Assembly (NCBI GenBank): GCA_020347085.1
Contig: CP070769.1
Span: 2,359,855-2,366,408 of the forward strand
Source of the DNA: Desulfobacterales bacterium
GTDB lineage: Bacteria; Desulfobacterota; Desulfobacteria; Desulfobacterales; C00003060
Direction of reading: 5' to 3'
DNA: 6,554 bases
This document shows, one piece after another, positions 1-6,032 of the stretch. The translations under genes and the position numbers were made by a program. A model generated the notes under the pieces. It had not been told where the DNA came from, did no database searches, and saw only the letters and a program-made list of their open reading frames with translations. Each line of letters starts with the position of its first letter. Position 1 is the stretch's first letter.

Positions 1-693
1 AATCTGAACACGATTCGGTACCGGCTTATGGCACATCCGTGGGTTGCCAGTGCCGAGATCGAGCGAGCCCTGCCTGACACCATTCACATTCGGGTAAAAG
101 AACGAACCCCCATAGCCATACTTGACTTGGACCGACTGTTTTACCTTGACGAAAGGGGTGAAATCTTCAAGCCGGTGGAATCTTCAGACAAGGTGAAGGT
201 GCCCGTGGTGACCGGCCTATCTCTGTCAGGTATCGAATTTGATGATCTCTGGAATGCGCCGTTATTCACAGCAGTTATGGAGGTGCTTCGCTTAAGCAGA
301 TATCATGAAGATGTGATTCCATGCTATGCGCTACACCGTGTGCACGTTGACAGGGAGATGGGAGTGACCCTGTATGCGTCTCTGGCTCCTCGCAACCCCT
401 CTGTCACACCTGTCTGTGCTCTTACCTATGCTATCAAAGCGCCCAAGGAGCAGCGGGCTGTACCAAGCGCGGTTACAATCAAGGTCGGCTTTGGGGGCTA
501 CGAGTCAAAATTCAGGCGACTTCGACATCTGGCTTCTTACTTGAAACAAGAGGATGGGTTATTGAACCTTGAGTTCATCGACTTGAACGATTCAGACCGG
601 GTCGTGGTCAGGCCGTCGCTCGCCGGGCAGGTGGAAAGACGTTCTGTTGCTGGGGGCCGCGACAAATGGTCGAGCCAACGAAAGGAGGTGTGA
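1..693 (+). CDS. ftsQ: Cell division protein FtsQ, 5'-truncated by the window edge
   Basis: FtsQ is a single-pass inner-membrane protein whose periplasmic part scaffolds the divisome (FtsB/FtsL) in Gram-negative bacteria. The frame is open from base 1, and the nine codons before the first ATG (base 28) already read as POTRA sequence, so that ATG is internal and the cytoplasmic tail and membrane segment lie outside the window. Visible: the POTRA end with HPWV (residues 12-15 of the 230 present), the PDTIHIRVKERTP strand (about 25-37), then the FtsQ beta domain with DERGEIFKPV, PVVTGL and, near the end, the KFRRL helix and the LEFIDLNDSDRVVVRP strand. Between the strands TLYA and IKVGF lies an apparent insertion of about 30 residues (about 127-158). 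The stop codon TGA overlaps the ftsA ATG by one base (TGATG), and the last codons carry the ftsA ribosome binding site, which suggests translational coupling. FtsQ is poorly conserved; the assignment rests on POTRA motifs plus position before ftsA. Confidence 0.93.
   Translation, partial: NLNTIRYRLMAHPWVASAEIERALPDTIHIRVKERTPIAILDLDRLFYLDERGEIFKPVESSDKVKVPVVTGLSLSGIEFDDLWNAPLFTAVMEVLRLSRYHEDVIPCYALHRVHVDREMGVTLYASLAPRNPSVTPVCALTYAIKAPKEQRAVPSAVTIKVGFGGYESKFRRLRHLASYLKQEDGLLNLEFIDLNDSDRVVVRPSLAGQVERRSVAGGRDKWSSQRKEV
681..690 (+). promoter_or_regulatory. Ribosome binding site of ftsA, inside the end of ftsQ
   Basis: AAAGGAGGTG is a near-perfect complement of the usual 16S rRNA 3' tail and encodes the last residues of FtsQ (KEV). 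It decides the ftsA start: the upstream in-frame ATG at 666 lies before it and has no comparable site. ATG 693 sits 4 bases after the GGAGG core, which is short, while the in-frame GTG at 696 sits 7 bases after it. I favour ATG 693, but GTG 696 is possible and would remove only one residue. Confidence 0.8.
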
Positions 694-1922
694 TGGTGCA
701 GGGTGAGGGGGAGTTGATCGTAGGTTTAGATATTGGGACCACCAAGATTTGCGCGGTGGTAGGGAGTATCACCCGCGATGGAAACGACATTGTGGGAACT
801 GGAACCCATGCCTCCGTTGGGCTGCGCAAAGGAGTAGTTGTCAATATCGAATCGACCGTGGACTCTATTCAAAGGGCCGTAGAAGAAGCCGAGCTTATGG
901 CAGGCTGCGAGATTAGATCTGTGTATGCCGGGATTGCTGGGGGCCATATAAAGGGTTTTAACAGCCACGGAATCGTTGCCATAAAGGGAAATGAGGTCAC
1001 TGAAAAGGACATTGAGCGCGTCATTGATGCAGCCAGGGCCGTAGCCATTCCCATGGACCGCGAAGTAATTCATGTGCTGCCCCAGGAGTTTATCGTGGAT
1101 GAGCAAGACGGAATTCAGGATCCTCTTGGCATGTCAGGAGTTCGGCTGGAAGCGAGGGTCCACATTGTGACCGGAGCTGTTACTTCCGCCCAAAACATTA
1201 TCAAGTGTGCCAACCGTGCCGGGCTTGATGTCTGTGATATTGTGCTCCAATCCCTTGCATCAAGTGAGGCCGTACTGAGCGAAGAGGAAAAGGCTTTGGG
1301 TTCAGCCCTGATTGACTTTGGGGGAGGGACCACAGCCCTGGCAGTTTTCAAGGGCAATAGCATTAAACACACCTCGGTGCTGGCCCTGGGGGGAAACAAT
1401 CTCACCCATGATATTTCTGTGGGTCTTAGAACACCCATGGCTGAGGCAGAAAAGATTAAGATAAAGTATGGCAGCTGTCTTACCAGTAAGATTGGCAAAG
1501 ATGAGACCATCGAGGTTGCAGGCGTAGGAGGCCGCAAGCCGAGAACCCTGTCAAGGCAGATACTGGGCGAAGTCCTCGAACCGAGGGTGGAAGAGATCTT
1601 TAACCTGATCCACCGGGAGGTTTATCGGGCTGGCATGGAGGATTCGATAACTTCAGGGATGGTCGTTACTGGAGGGTCCTCTCTGCTGGAAGGCGTTGTG
1701 GATATTGCCGAGTCGGTCTTCAACCTTCCCACACGGATTGGAAAACCCGCAGGAATTAGGGGATTGGTGGATGTGGTGAACAACCCAATGTATGCCACGG
1801 GCGTTGGATTGGTGCTGTACGGCGCCAGGACTCAGCCCAAGAAGAAGTTCAGGATTCGAGATAGCAATATCTTCGATCACGTCATGGCACGCATGAAGAA
1901 GTGGTTCAAGGACATCATTTGA
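693..1922 (+). CDS. ftsA: Cell division protein FtsA, actin-like Z-ring membrane anchor
   Basis: FtsA is an actin-family ATPase that binds the FtsZ C-terminal peptide and fixes the Z ring to the inner face of the cytoplasmic membrane. From ATG 693 the protein has 409 residues, close to the usual 410-420. Actin-fold motifs appear in order: phosphate-1 GLDIGTTK (11-18), the FtsA-specific 1C/SHS2 region (about 80-165, including VLPQEF and RLEARVHIVTG), phosphate-2 LIDFGGGTT (about 206-214), and the adenosine motif VVTGGSSLLEG (about 324-334). The last residues, from NIFDHV through MKKWFKDII, form the expected amphipathic membrane-targeting helix (about 392-409). An ATG at 666 would add nine residues but lies upstream of the strong Shine-Dalgarno at 681-690. 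The gene overlaps ftsQ by one base and is followed by 179 bases before ftsZ. No key residue appears missing. Confidence 0.97.
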   Translation: MVQGEGELIVGLDIGTTKICAVVGSITRDGNDIVGTGTHASVGLRKGVVVNIESTVDSIQRAVEEAELMAGCEIRSVYAGIAGGHIKGFNSHGIVAIKGNEVTEKDIERVIDAARAVAIPMDREVIHVLPQEFIVDEQDGIQDPLGMSGVRLEARVHIVTGAVTSAQNIIKCANRAGLDVCDIVLQSLASSEAVLSEEEKALGSALIDFGGGTTALAVFKGNSIKHTSVLALGGNNLTHDISVGLRTPMAEAEKIKIKYGSCLTSKIGKDETIEVAGVGGRKPRTLSRQILGEVLEPRVEEIFNLIHREVYRAGMEDSITSGMVVTGGSSLLEGVVDIAESVFNLPTRIGKPAGIRGLVDVVNNPMYATGVGLVLYGARTQPKKKFRIRDSNIFDHVMARMKKWFKDII

Positions 1923-1934
1923 GTCTTCTTTTAC

Positions 1935-1952
1935 TTGACCGGCATTCGTCAA
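1935..1952. repeat. Short inverted repeat TTGAC-N8-GTCAA after ftsA
   Basis: A perfect 5-bp inverted repeat with an 8-base spacer begins 12 bases after the ftsA stop. As RNA it would be a weak hairpin. It has no T tract immediately after it (AGAGTTTT follows), so it is a poor intrinsic terminator; it could be an operator half-site pair or chance. Low confidence in any function. Confidence 0.25.
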
Positions 1953-2014
1953 AGAGTTTTCGGTCGTGCCGCTCGTTTCGTTATTCATTGGGCGTATCTC
2001 GGAAAGAAAAAGGC

Positions 2015-2058
2015 AACCGAGAGACGATTGACGTAACAAGCAGCGTAACCGAGAGACG
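2015..2058. repeat. 12-base direct repeat in the ftsA-ftsZ gap
   Basis: AACCGAGAGACG occurs at 2015-2026 and again, identically, at 2047-2058, a 32-base period or about three helical turns. Between and into the copies CGTAAC also recurs (2032-2037, 2044-2049). An upstream TCTCGG (1997-2002) is complementary to CCGAGA in both copies (2017-2022 and 2049-2054), so two alternative hairpins can be drawn. The 179-base gap (1923-2101) contains no convincing ORF and no convincing -35/-10 pair: TTGACG at 2028-2033 lacks a -10 at the right distance. The repeat could be a tandem regulator site for ftsZ; this is inference. Confidence 0.5.
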
Positions 2059-2087
2059 GTAAACCCCAGCTTATTACGAAAACCAAC

Positions 2088-2093
2088 AGGAGG
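2088..2093 (+). promoter_or_regulatory. Ribosome binding site of ftsZ
   Basis: AGGAGG stands 8 bases before ATG 2102, an ordinary good spacing. An in-frame GTG at 2093 overlaps this site and can be dismissed as a start. A second ATG at 2105 follows directly and is 11 bases away, so 2102 is preferred. Confidence 0.85.
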
Positions 2094-2101
2094 TGGGAAC
2101 A

Positions 2102-3271
2102 ATGATGTTTAGTTTTGTGGAGAACGAAAAGTCGGCCAAGATCAAAGTGGTCGGAGTGGGGGGGGCTGGTGGGAACGCCATTAACAACATGATTGATGCA
2201 AAGCTTCAGGGTTGCAAGTTCATCGCTGTTAATACTGATGTGCAGGACCTTGAGGCATCACAGGCACCGGTTAAGATCCAGATAGGGGAAAAGCTGACCG
2301 AGGGCCTTGGGGCCGGGGCGAACCCTGAAATCGGGCGGCAGGCTGCTCTGGAAAGCATAGACGCGATGCGAAGCTCACTTGAAGATAGCCACATGATCTT
2401 TATTACGGCTGGCTTGGGTGGAGGCACTGGTACGGGGGCAGCACCGGTCATTGCCGAAGCCTGCAAAGATTCTGGTGCCCTGACTGTGGCAGTGGTGACG
2501 AGGCCTTTCGGGTTTGAAGGGAAAAAGCGAACGAGACAGGCCGGGGCTGGTCTGGAAACCCTAAAGGATGTGGCAGACACGGTGATTGTAATTCCTAATG
2601 ACCGACTTCGGGGACTGGCATCAAGGCATGCTACTGCTCTCGAAATGTTCAAGAAAGCAGACGAAGTCCTTCTGCACGCTGTGAGGGGAATCACTGATCT
2701 GATCATGATGCCGGGGCTGGTCAACCTTGATTTTTCAGATGTCAGGACGACCATGTCGAAGGCAGGCCTGGCTATTATGGGAACTGGTATTGCCAGCGGC
2801 GAGAATCGCGCAGTTGAGGCTGCCGAAAGAGCCATTTCCCATCCACTGCTCGAAGGTGTTTCCATCACCGGGGCACGGGGTGTTTTGATGAACATTACCT
2901 GTGGACCAGAGCTGACCATGGCGGAAATGACAGAAGCTTCAGACCGCATCCACAGCGAGGCCGGTGACGAGGCAGATATTATCTGGGGTGCGGTGCTCGA
3001 TGATAGCATAACGGATGAACTCAGAGTCACGGTTATCGCCACTGGAATCGGCACGAAAGAGGAAGAAGATAAGGCTCGAACCTCAGGCAAGGTTCGTGAC
3101 ATCACGCAGGCCGACATTGCGAAGGCAGCCGACCTTGATGAGCCGACCTTCATTCGTCAAGAAAAGGCAGTAGGCGAATCGGGCGGCGCCCAATACAAAG
3201 GCTATCGCGGGATTATTATAGATGGTAAAGATCTGGAAGTTCCCACGTTCATGAGGCGAAAGGCGGATTAA
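2102..3271 (+). CDS. ftsZ: Cell division protein FtsZ, tubulin-like GTPase
   Basis: FtsZ polymerises with GTP into the Z ring at the division site and recruits the divisome. From ATG 2102 it has 389 residues, near the E. coli length (383). N-terminal nucleotide-binding sequence GVGGAGGNAINNM starts at about 18; the tubulin signature GGGTGTG is at 106-112; the T7 synergy loop NLDFSDVRTTM starts at 208, with D210 and D213 at the places of the catalytic aspartates that complete the neighbouring subunit's site. The second globular domain runs to about 317 (ELRVTVIATGIG). A short, charged linker of about 60 residues leads to the conserved C-terminal peptide LEVPTFMRRKAD (378-389), the docking site for FtsA and other partners and very close to the E. 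coli ending. It lies 179 bases after ftsA, with its own strong ribosome binding site. It appears complete and functional. Confidence 0.99.
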   Translation: MMFSFVENEKSAKIKVVGVGGAGGNAINNMIDAKLQGCKFIAVNTDVQDLEASQAPVKIQIGEKLTEGLGAGANPEIGRQAALESIDAMRSSLEDSHMIFITAGLGGGTGTGAAPVIAEACKDSGALTVAVVTRPFGFEGKKRTRQAGAGLETLKDVADTVIVIPNDRLRGLASRHATALEMFKKADEVLLHAVRGITDLIMMPGLVNLDFSDVRTTMSKAGLAIMGTGIASGENRAVEAAERAISHPLLEGVSITGARGVLMNITCGPELTMAEMTEASDRIHSEAGDEADIIWGAVLDDSITDELRVTVIATGIGTKEEEDKARTSGKVRDITQADIAKAADLDEPTFIRQEKAVGESGGAQYKGYRGIIIDGKDLEVPTFMRRKAD

Positions 3272-3284
3272 AGTTTGTTAATAG

Positions 3285-3313
3285 TCAGTCGTTGGTTTCC
3301 TACTGGCGACTGA
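3285..3313 (+). promoter_or_regulatory. 12-bp intercistronic hairpin between ftsZ and the radical SAM gene
   Basis: Bases 3285-3296 pair with 3302-3313: seven Watson-Crick pairs (TCAGTCG with CGACTGA), three G-U wobbles, then two more Watson-Crick pairs, closing a 5-base loop TTCCT (3297-3301). The wobbles are pairs only in + strand RNA, which is consistent with an mRNA structure. No T tract follows; instead the right arm runs straight into the Shine-Dalgarno sequence at 3313-3319. It could act as an mRNA processing or stability element, or tune translation of the downstream gene. It is not a standard intrinsic terminator. Confidence 0.5.
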
Positions 3314-3319
3314 GGAGGG
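3313..3319 (+). promoter_or_regulatory. Probable ribosome binding site of the radical SAM gene
   Basis: AGGAGGG is the only strong Shine-Dalgarno sequence near the start of the gene. The nearest in-frame start codon is TTG at 3322, a short 3 bases after the GGAGG core; the next is GTG at 3349, which is too distant. The more upstream TTG 3292 lies before this site and within the hairpin. Confidence 0.6.
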
Positions 3320-3321
3320 TC

Positions 3322-5085
3322 TTGGTTAAATCCAACATCCGACATGAAGTGAAGCGTGCGCCAAAGCCAAAATCTGAAAGCCGAAAGGGAACACGGAAAG
3401 AACTCCTGGATGCAGAGAGGGGCACGGTCAGAAAAGACTGGTCCGGGAAGATCCGGATTGCCTTGGCATATCCCAACCACTACCATGTTGGGATGTCAAA
3501 CCTGGGTTTTCACGTCATATACCGGCTGCTCAGCGACTACCAGGATGTCGTGTGTGAAAGGGTCTTTCTCCCTGAGGATGAAGGTAGAATCCATGGTGGG
3601 ATCCGATCCATAGAATCCCAAAGGCCAATGGACAGTTTTGATATCGTTGCGTTCTCCATTTCCTTTGAAAATGATTATCCGAACCTCCTAACCCTCCTAG
3701 CAGAAGCCGGAATCCCCCGGTGGTCATCAGAGCGAGACACCCCCCATCCTCTGATCATCGCCGGGGGAGTGACGGCCTTCCTAAACCCGGAACCTATAGC
3801 ACCGTTTGTGGATTGCTTCCTGGTAGGAGAAGCAGAGCCAATTCTCGATCTTTTTCTTCATGTATATAGAAAGCATTCTGATAAGGCGACACTCCTCAAA
3901 GCATTAGCTGCGAGTGTTCCCGGCGCCTACGTACCCGGGTTATATGATGTATCTTATGGTCCGGACGGCACCATTACCGCGTTTCAGCCAGAACCGGGGG
4001 TTCCTGAGAAGGTTCGGCGGGTGGCATCAGAAGATCTTTCTTACTGGGATACCTGCAGCACCATCCTAACGCCACATACAACCTTTGCTGATACCTACCT
4101 CGTAGAGGTAGCGCGTGGCTGCTCCCATGGATGCCGCTTTTGTGCAGCGGGGTTTGTCTATCGGCCACCGCGGTTCAGATCAAAGGACGCATTGCTAAAG
4201 TGCTTAGAGATGGGAGCCGCGGGCTCCAATCGTATCGGCCTTATGGCTGCTGCGGTTGCTGATGTTCCATATATCGAAGAGCTTTGTCAAAACGCTTTGA
4301 ATAAGGGTCTTGAACTTTCCTTTAGCTCGTTGCGAGCGGATCGGCTTACACCGGAACTCCTTGGTATTCTCAGACAAAGCGGTTTGCAGACTGTTTCAAT
4401 TGCTCCGGATACTGGCTCAGAACGTTTGCGTCGTGTCATCAACAAGGGAATTACTGAGGAACATGTATTGCAAGCTGTTGAGCGTTTGGTGAGTGCGGGG
4501 ATACCAAATTTGAAACTCTATTTCATGGTCGGTCTTCCCACTGAGACCATGTCCGATGTTGAAGCGATTGTGACCCTTTGCAAACAGGTCAAACACCGAT
4601 TTCTAAAGGCCAGCCGAACAACAAAAAGGCTCGGGCAGATAAGCGTGAGCCTCAACTCCTTTATTCCCAAGCCTTTCACGCCTTTTCAGTGGGTTCCTCT
4701 CGAGGACACAAAACGCCTGAAGGCAAAGATCAAACATGTGAAGGACGGGTTGAGGCGCGTCGCGAACGTGCGCGTACACGCCGACGTGCCCAGGTGGGCA
4801 TATATTCAGGCCCTGCTTTCCCGCGCGGATCGCCGTCTAGCCCAGCTATTATCTGCAGTACACGACAACGATAGAAACTGGGCAAAGACCCTCAAGGCCT
4901 CTGTGATCAATCCAGATTTTTATGTTTACAGAGAGCGGTCTCTGGATGAGATCCTACCCTGGGACTTCATAGACCATGGCATTGACAAAGCTTTTCTTAT
5001 TGAGGAATACCACAAAGCCCTTCGTGAGGAGACCACGCCCCCCTGTGATGTAGGACACTGCAACGTATGCGGCGTCTGCCAATAA
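3322..5085 (+). CDS. Radical SAM protein with N-terminal B12-binding-like domain, function unknown
   Basis: The reaction is unknown; radical SAM enzymes use a [4Fe-4S] cluster to split S-adenosylmethionine and start radical chemistry. Numbered from TTG 3322 (587 residues), an N-terminal B12-binding-like Rossmann region (about 44-200) has PNHYHVGMSNLG (51-62), GGV (158-160) and VGEAE (168-172), but no classical DxHxxG cobalamin motif. The radical SAM core follows, with CSHGCRFC giving the C-x3-C-x2-C cluster ligands C267, C271 and C274, then SFSSLRAD (333-340), APDTGSERLRR (361-371), KLYFMVGLPTET (398-409) and NSFIPKPFTPF. The end has PWDFIDHGI (546-554) and four cysteines, C575, C580, C583 and C586, which could bind a second cluster. 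The pattern resembles the family modelled as TIGR03960, whose longer members carry a DUF2344 domain absent here. The longest frame starts at TTG 3292, but the Shine-Dalgarno supports 3322. It lies 50 bases after ftsZ and may be co-transcribed. Confidence 0.9.
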   Translation: MVKSNIRHEVKRAPKPKSESRKGTRKELLDAERGTVRKDWSGKIRIALAYPNHYHVGMSNLGFHVIYRLLSDYQDVVCERVFLPEDEGRIHGGIRSIESQRPMDSFDIVAFSISFENDYPNLLTLLAEAGIPRWSSERDTPHPLIIAGGVTAFLNPEPIAPFVDCFLVGEAEPILDLFLHVYRKHSDKATLLKALAASVPGAYVPGLYDVSYGPDGTITAFQPEPGVPEKVRRVASEDLSYWDTCSTILTPHTTFADTYLVEVARGCSHGCRFCAAGFVYRPPRFRSKDALLKCLEMGAAGSNRIGLMAAAVADVPYIEELCQNALNKGLELSFSSLRADRLTPELLGILRQSGLQTVSIAPDTGSERLRRVINKGITEEHVLQAVERLVSAGIPNLKLYFMVGLPTETMSDVEAIVTLCKQVKHRFLKASRTTKRLGQISVSLNSFIPKPFTPFQWVPLEDTKRLKAKIKHVKDGLRRVANVRVHADVPRWAYIQALLSRADRRLAQLLSAVHDNDRNWAKTLKASVINPDFYVYRERSLDEILPWDFIDHGIDKAFLIEEYHKALREETTPPCDVGHCNVCGVCQ

Positions 5086-5153
5086 CGTGCCGCCATTTGA
5101 TAATCTGACACACACCATAGCGCTAGCTGTTGATAGAGATTGCCCATGAGCGG

Positions 5154-5182
5154 TTGACATTGGACATATGGGTATTTATCGT
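5154..5182 (+). promoter_or_regulatory. Sigma-70-like promoter for the membrane-protein gene pair
   Basis: A perfect -35 box TTGACA (5154-5159) is followed by exactly 17 bases and a -10-like TATCGT (5177-5182, 4 of 6 consensus bases). Transcription would start near 5189, giving a leader of about 180 bases before ATG 5370. It is the only well-spaced promoter-like pair I found in the intergenic sequence. Prediction from consensus only. Confidence 0.5.
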
Positions 5183-5262
5183 TAGTCTTCCCACTTTCTT
5201 TTTGCGAGGTTGATTGTAGAATTCCCAACCCTTGAGACACATTGATCCCATATAAAGTGATG

Positions 5263-5302
5263 CCTCCCTGCTCAGAGGGAGGGGGGTTCTGCCTTGCGGC
5301 AG
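5263..5302 (+). repeat. Two adjacent GC-rich hairpins in the leader of the membrane-protein gene
   Basis: The first hairpin pairs CCTCCCT (5263-5269) with AGGGAGG (5276-5282) around a 6-base loop and is followed by more G residues. The second pairs CTGCC (5289-5293) with GGCAG (5298-5302) around TTGC. No T tract follows either, so they are not standard terminators. They may be a folded 5' leader or part of a small dispersed palindromic repeat; the sequence alone does not decide. Confidence 0.4.
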
Positions 5303-5369
5303 CACTGGGTGTCCGCGGAGCGAGGCGGTCAACGCACTTTTCAGTAATTCGATACATGCAATTACCAAA

Positions 5370-5999
5370 ATGAAGTATTTTGCGCTTGCTGCATTGTGGA
5401 TCCTATGGTGTGCCATTCACAGTGGAATGATCTCTGTGACAGCCACTCAATATCTCAGGCGCCGTTTTGGTGGCCGCTTTCGCTTTTATCGTTTGGTGTT
5501 TAACCTCGTGGCCGTAGCGACGTTAATGCCTGTCCTTGTCTATGGGCAATCAATACGGGGGGAAAGTATGTTTCGCTGGGAAGGGTTTATGGTTGTCGTC
5601 CAAATGCTGCTTCTGGCCGTTGCGGTTCTATTATTCTACGCTGGAGCAAGACATTATGACATGCTTGAATTTTTAGGTCTTCGCCAGATAAGGACAGGAG
5701 TTTCACACAGCGTCCTGACCCAAACCGGCCAATTGGATACAACTGGTATCCTTGGCATAACACGACATCCCTGGTATCTGGGTGCAATCATTTTTGTTTG
5801 GGCAGGGTATCAGTCGTTGGACGCGTCTACAGTTATCACGAATATACTACTTACTATCTATCTGATCGTGGGAACGGTTCTTGAGGAACGAAAACTACTC
5901 ATCGAATATGGAGAGGAATATCGAACATATCAGAATAAGGTCTCTATGCTTATTCCATTCAAGTATCTAAAGACAATCATTCCAAAGCTTGCACATTAG
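5370..5999 (+). CDS. Integral-membrane NnrU / isoprenylcysteine methyltransferase-like protein
   Basis: The 209-residue protein is mostly hydrophobic, with about five membrane segments (about 4-24, 42-60, 73-92, 133-150 and 153-170), so it sits in the inner membrane. The C-terminal half carries the signature of the isoprenylcysteine/phospholipid methyltransferase superfamily: RHPWYLG (132-138), then EERKLLIEYGEEYRTYQ (172-188) and a closing IP. In characterised superfamily members these parts form the S-adenosylmethionine site at the membrane face. The N-terminal half (LWILWCAIHSGM, then FYRLVFNLVAVATLMP) resembles NnrU proteins, named from a nitrite/nitric-oxide reduction locus; no such genes are seen here. 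Substrate unknown. ATG 5370 has no recognisable Shine-Dalgarno and overlaps the stop of a 37-codon frame (5260-5373), but no better in-frame start exists. It is probably transcribed from 5154-5182, together with the next gene 33 bases downstream. Confidence 0.85.
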   Translation: MKYFALAALWILWCAIHSGMISVTATQYLRRRFGGRFRFYRLVFNLVAVATLMPVLVYGQSIRGESMFRWEGFMVVVQMLLLAVAVLLFYAGARHYDMLEFLGLRQIRTGVSHSVLTQTGQLDTTGILGITRHPWYLGAIIFVWAGYQSLDASTVITNILLTIYLIVGTVLEERKLLIEYGEEYRTYQNKVSMLIPFKYLKTIIPKLAH

Positions 6000-6032
6000 T
6001 CATCTCGTCTCTATCAAGGACTGAACAGAACC

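Larger units (their letters stand above)
5086..5369. other. Intergenic region without a convincing gene
   Basis: This 284-base stretch separates the radical SAM gene from the membrane-protein gene. It holds a sigma-70-like promoter (5154-5182) and a GC-rich leader with two small hairpins (5263-5302). Open frames on the minus strand through it are unlike known proteins and run into the 3' end of the radical SAM gene or the 5' end of the next gene. I see no intrinsic terminator with a T tract after 5085. Confidence 0.7.

Noticed and set aside
1653..2102. Minus-strand frame covering the ftsA-ftsZ gap
   Set aside because: More than half is antisense to ftsA and the rest has no protein-like pattern; no supporting start signals.
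2206..3153. Long 315-residue open frame on the minus strand within ftsZ
   Set aside because: It is antisense to a certain ftsZ, very rich in Ser, Pro and Ala, and resembles no known protein; it follows from the codon bias of ftsZ.
5232..5256. TTGAGA ... TATAAA as a second promoter before the membrane-protein gene
   Set aside because: The spacer is only 13 bases, too short for a sigma-70 promoter, although TATAAA alone fits a -10 box.
5311..5335. Resemblance of the GC-rich leader to an integron attC-like site
   Set aside because: The flanking core motifs RYYYAAC and GTTRRRY are not present in the required pairing, and there is no integrase or cassette structure nearby.
4926..5357. Minus-strand open frame of 143 residues spanning the 3' end of the radical SAM gene and the intergenic region
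   Set aside because: It overlaps a real gene, has no ribosome binding site, no domain-like pattern and an irregular composition; the intergenic part is better explained as a leader region.
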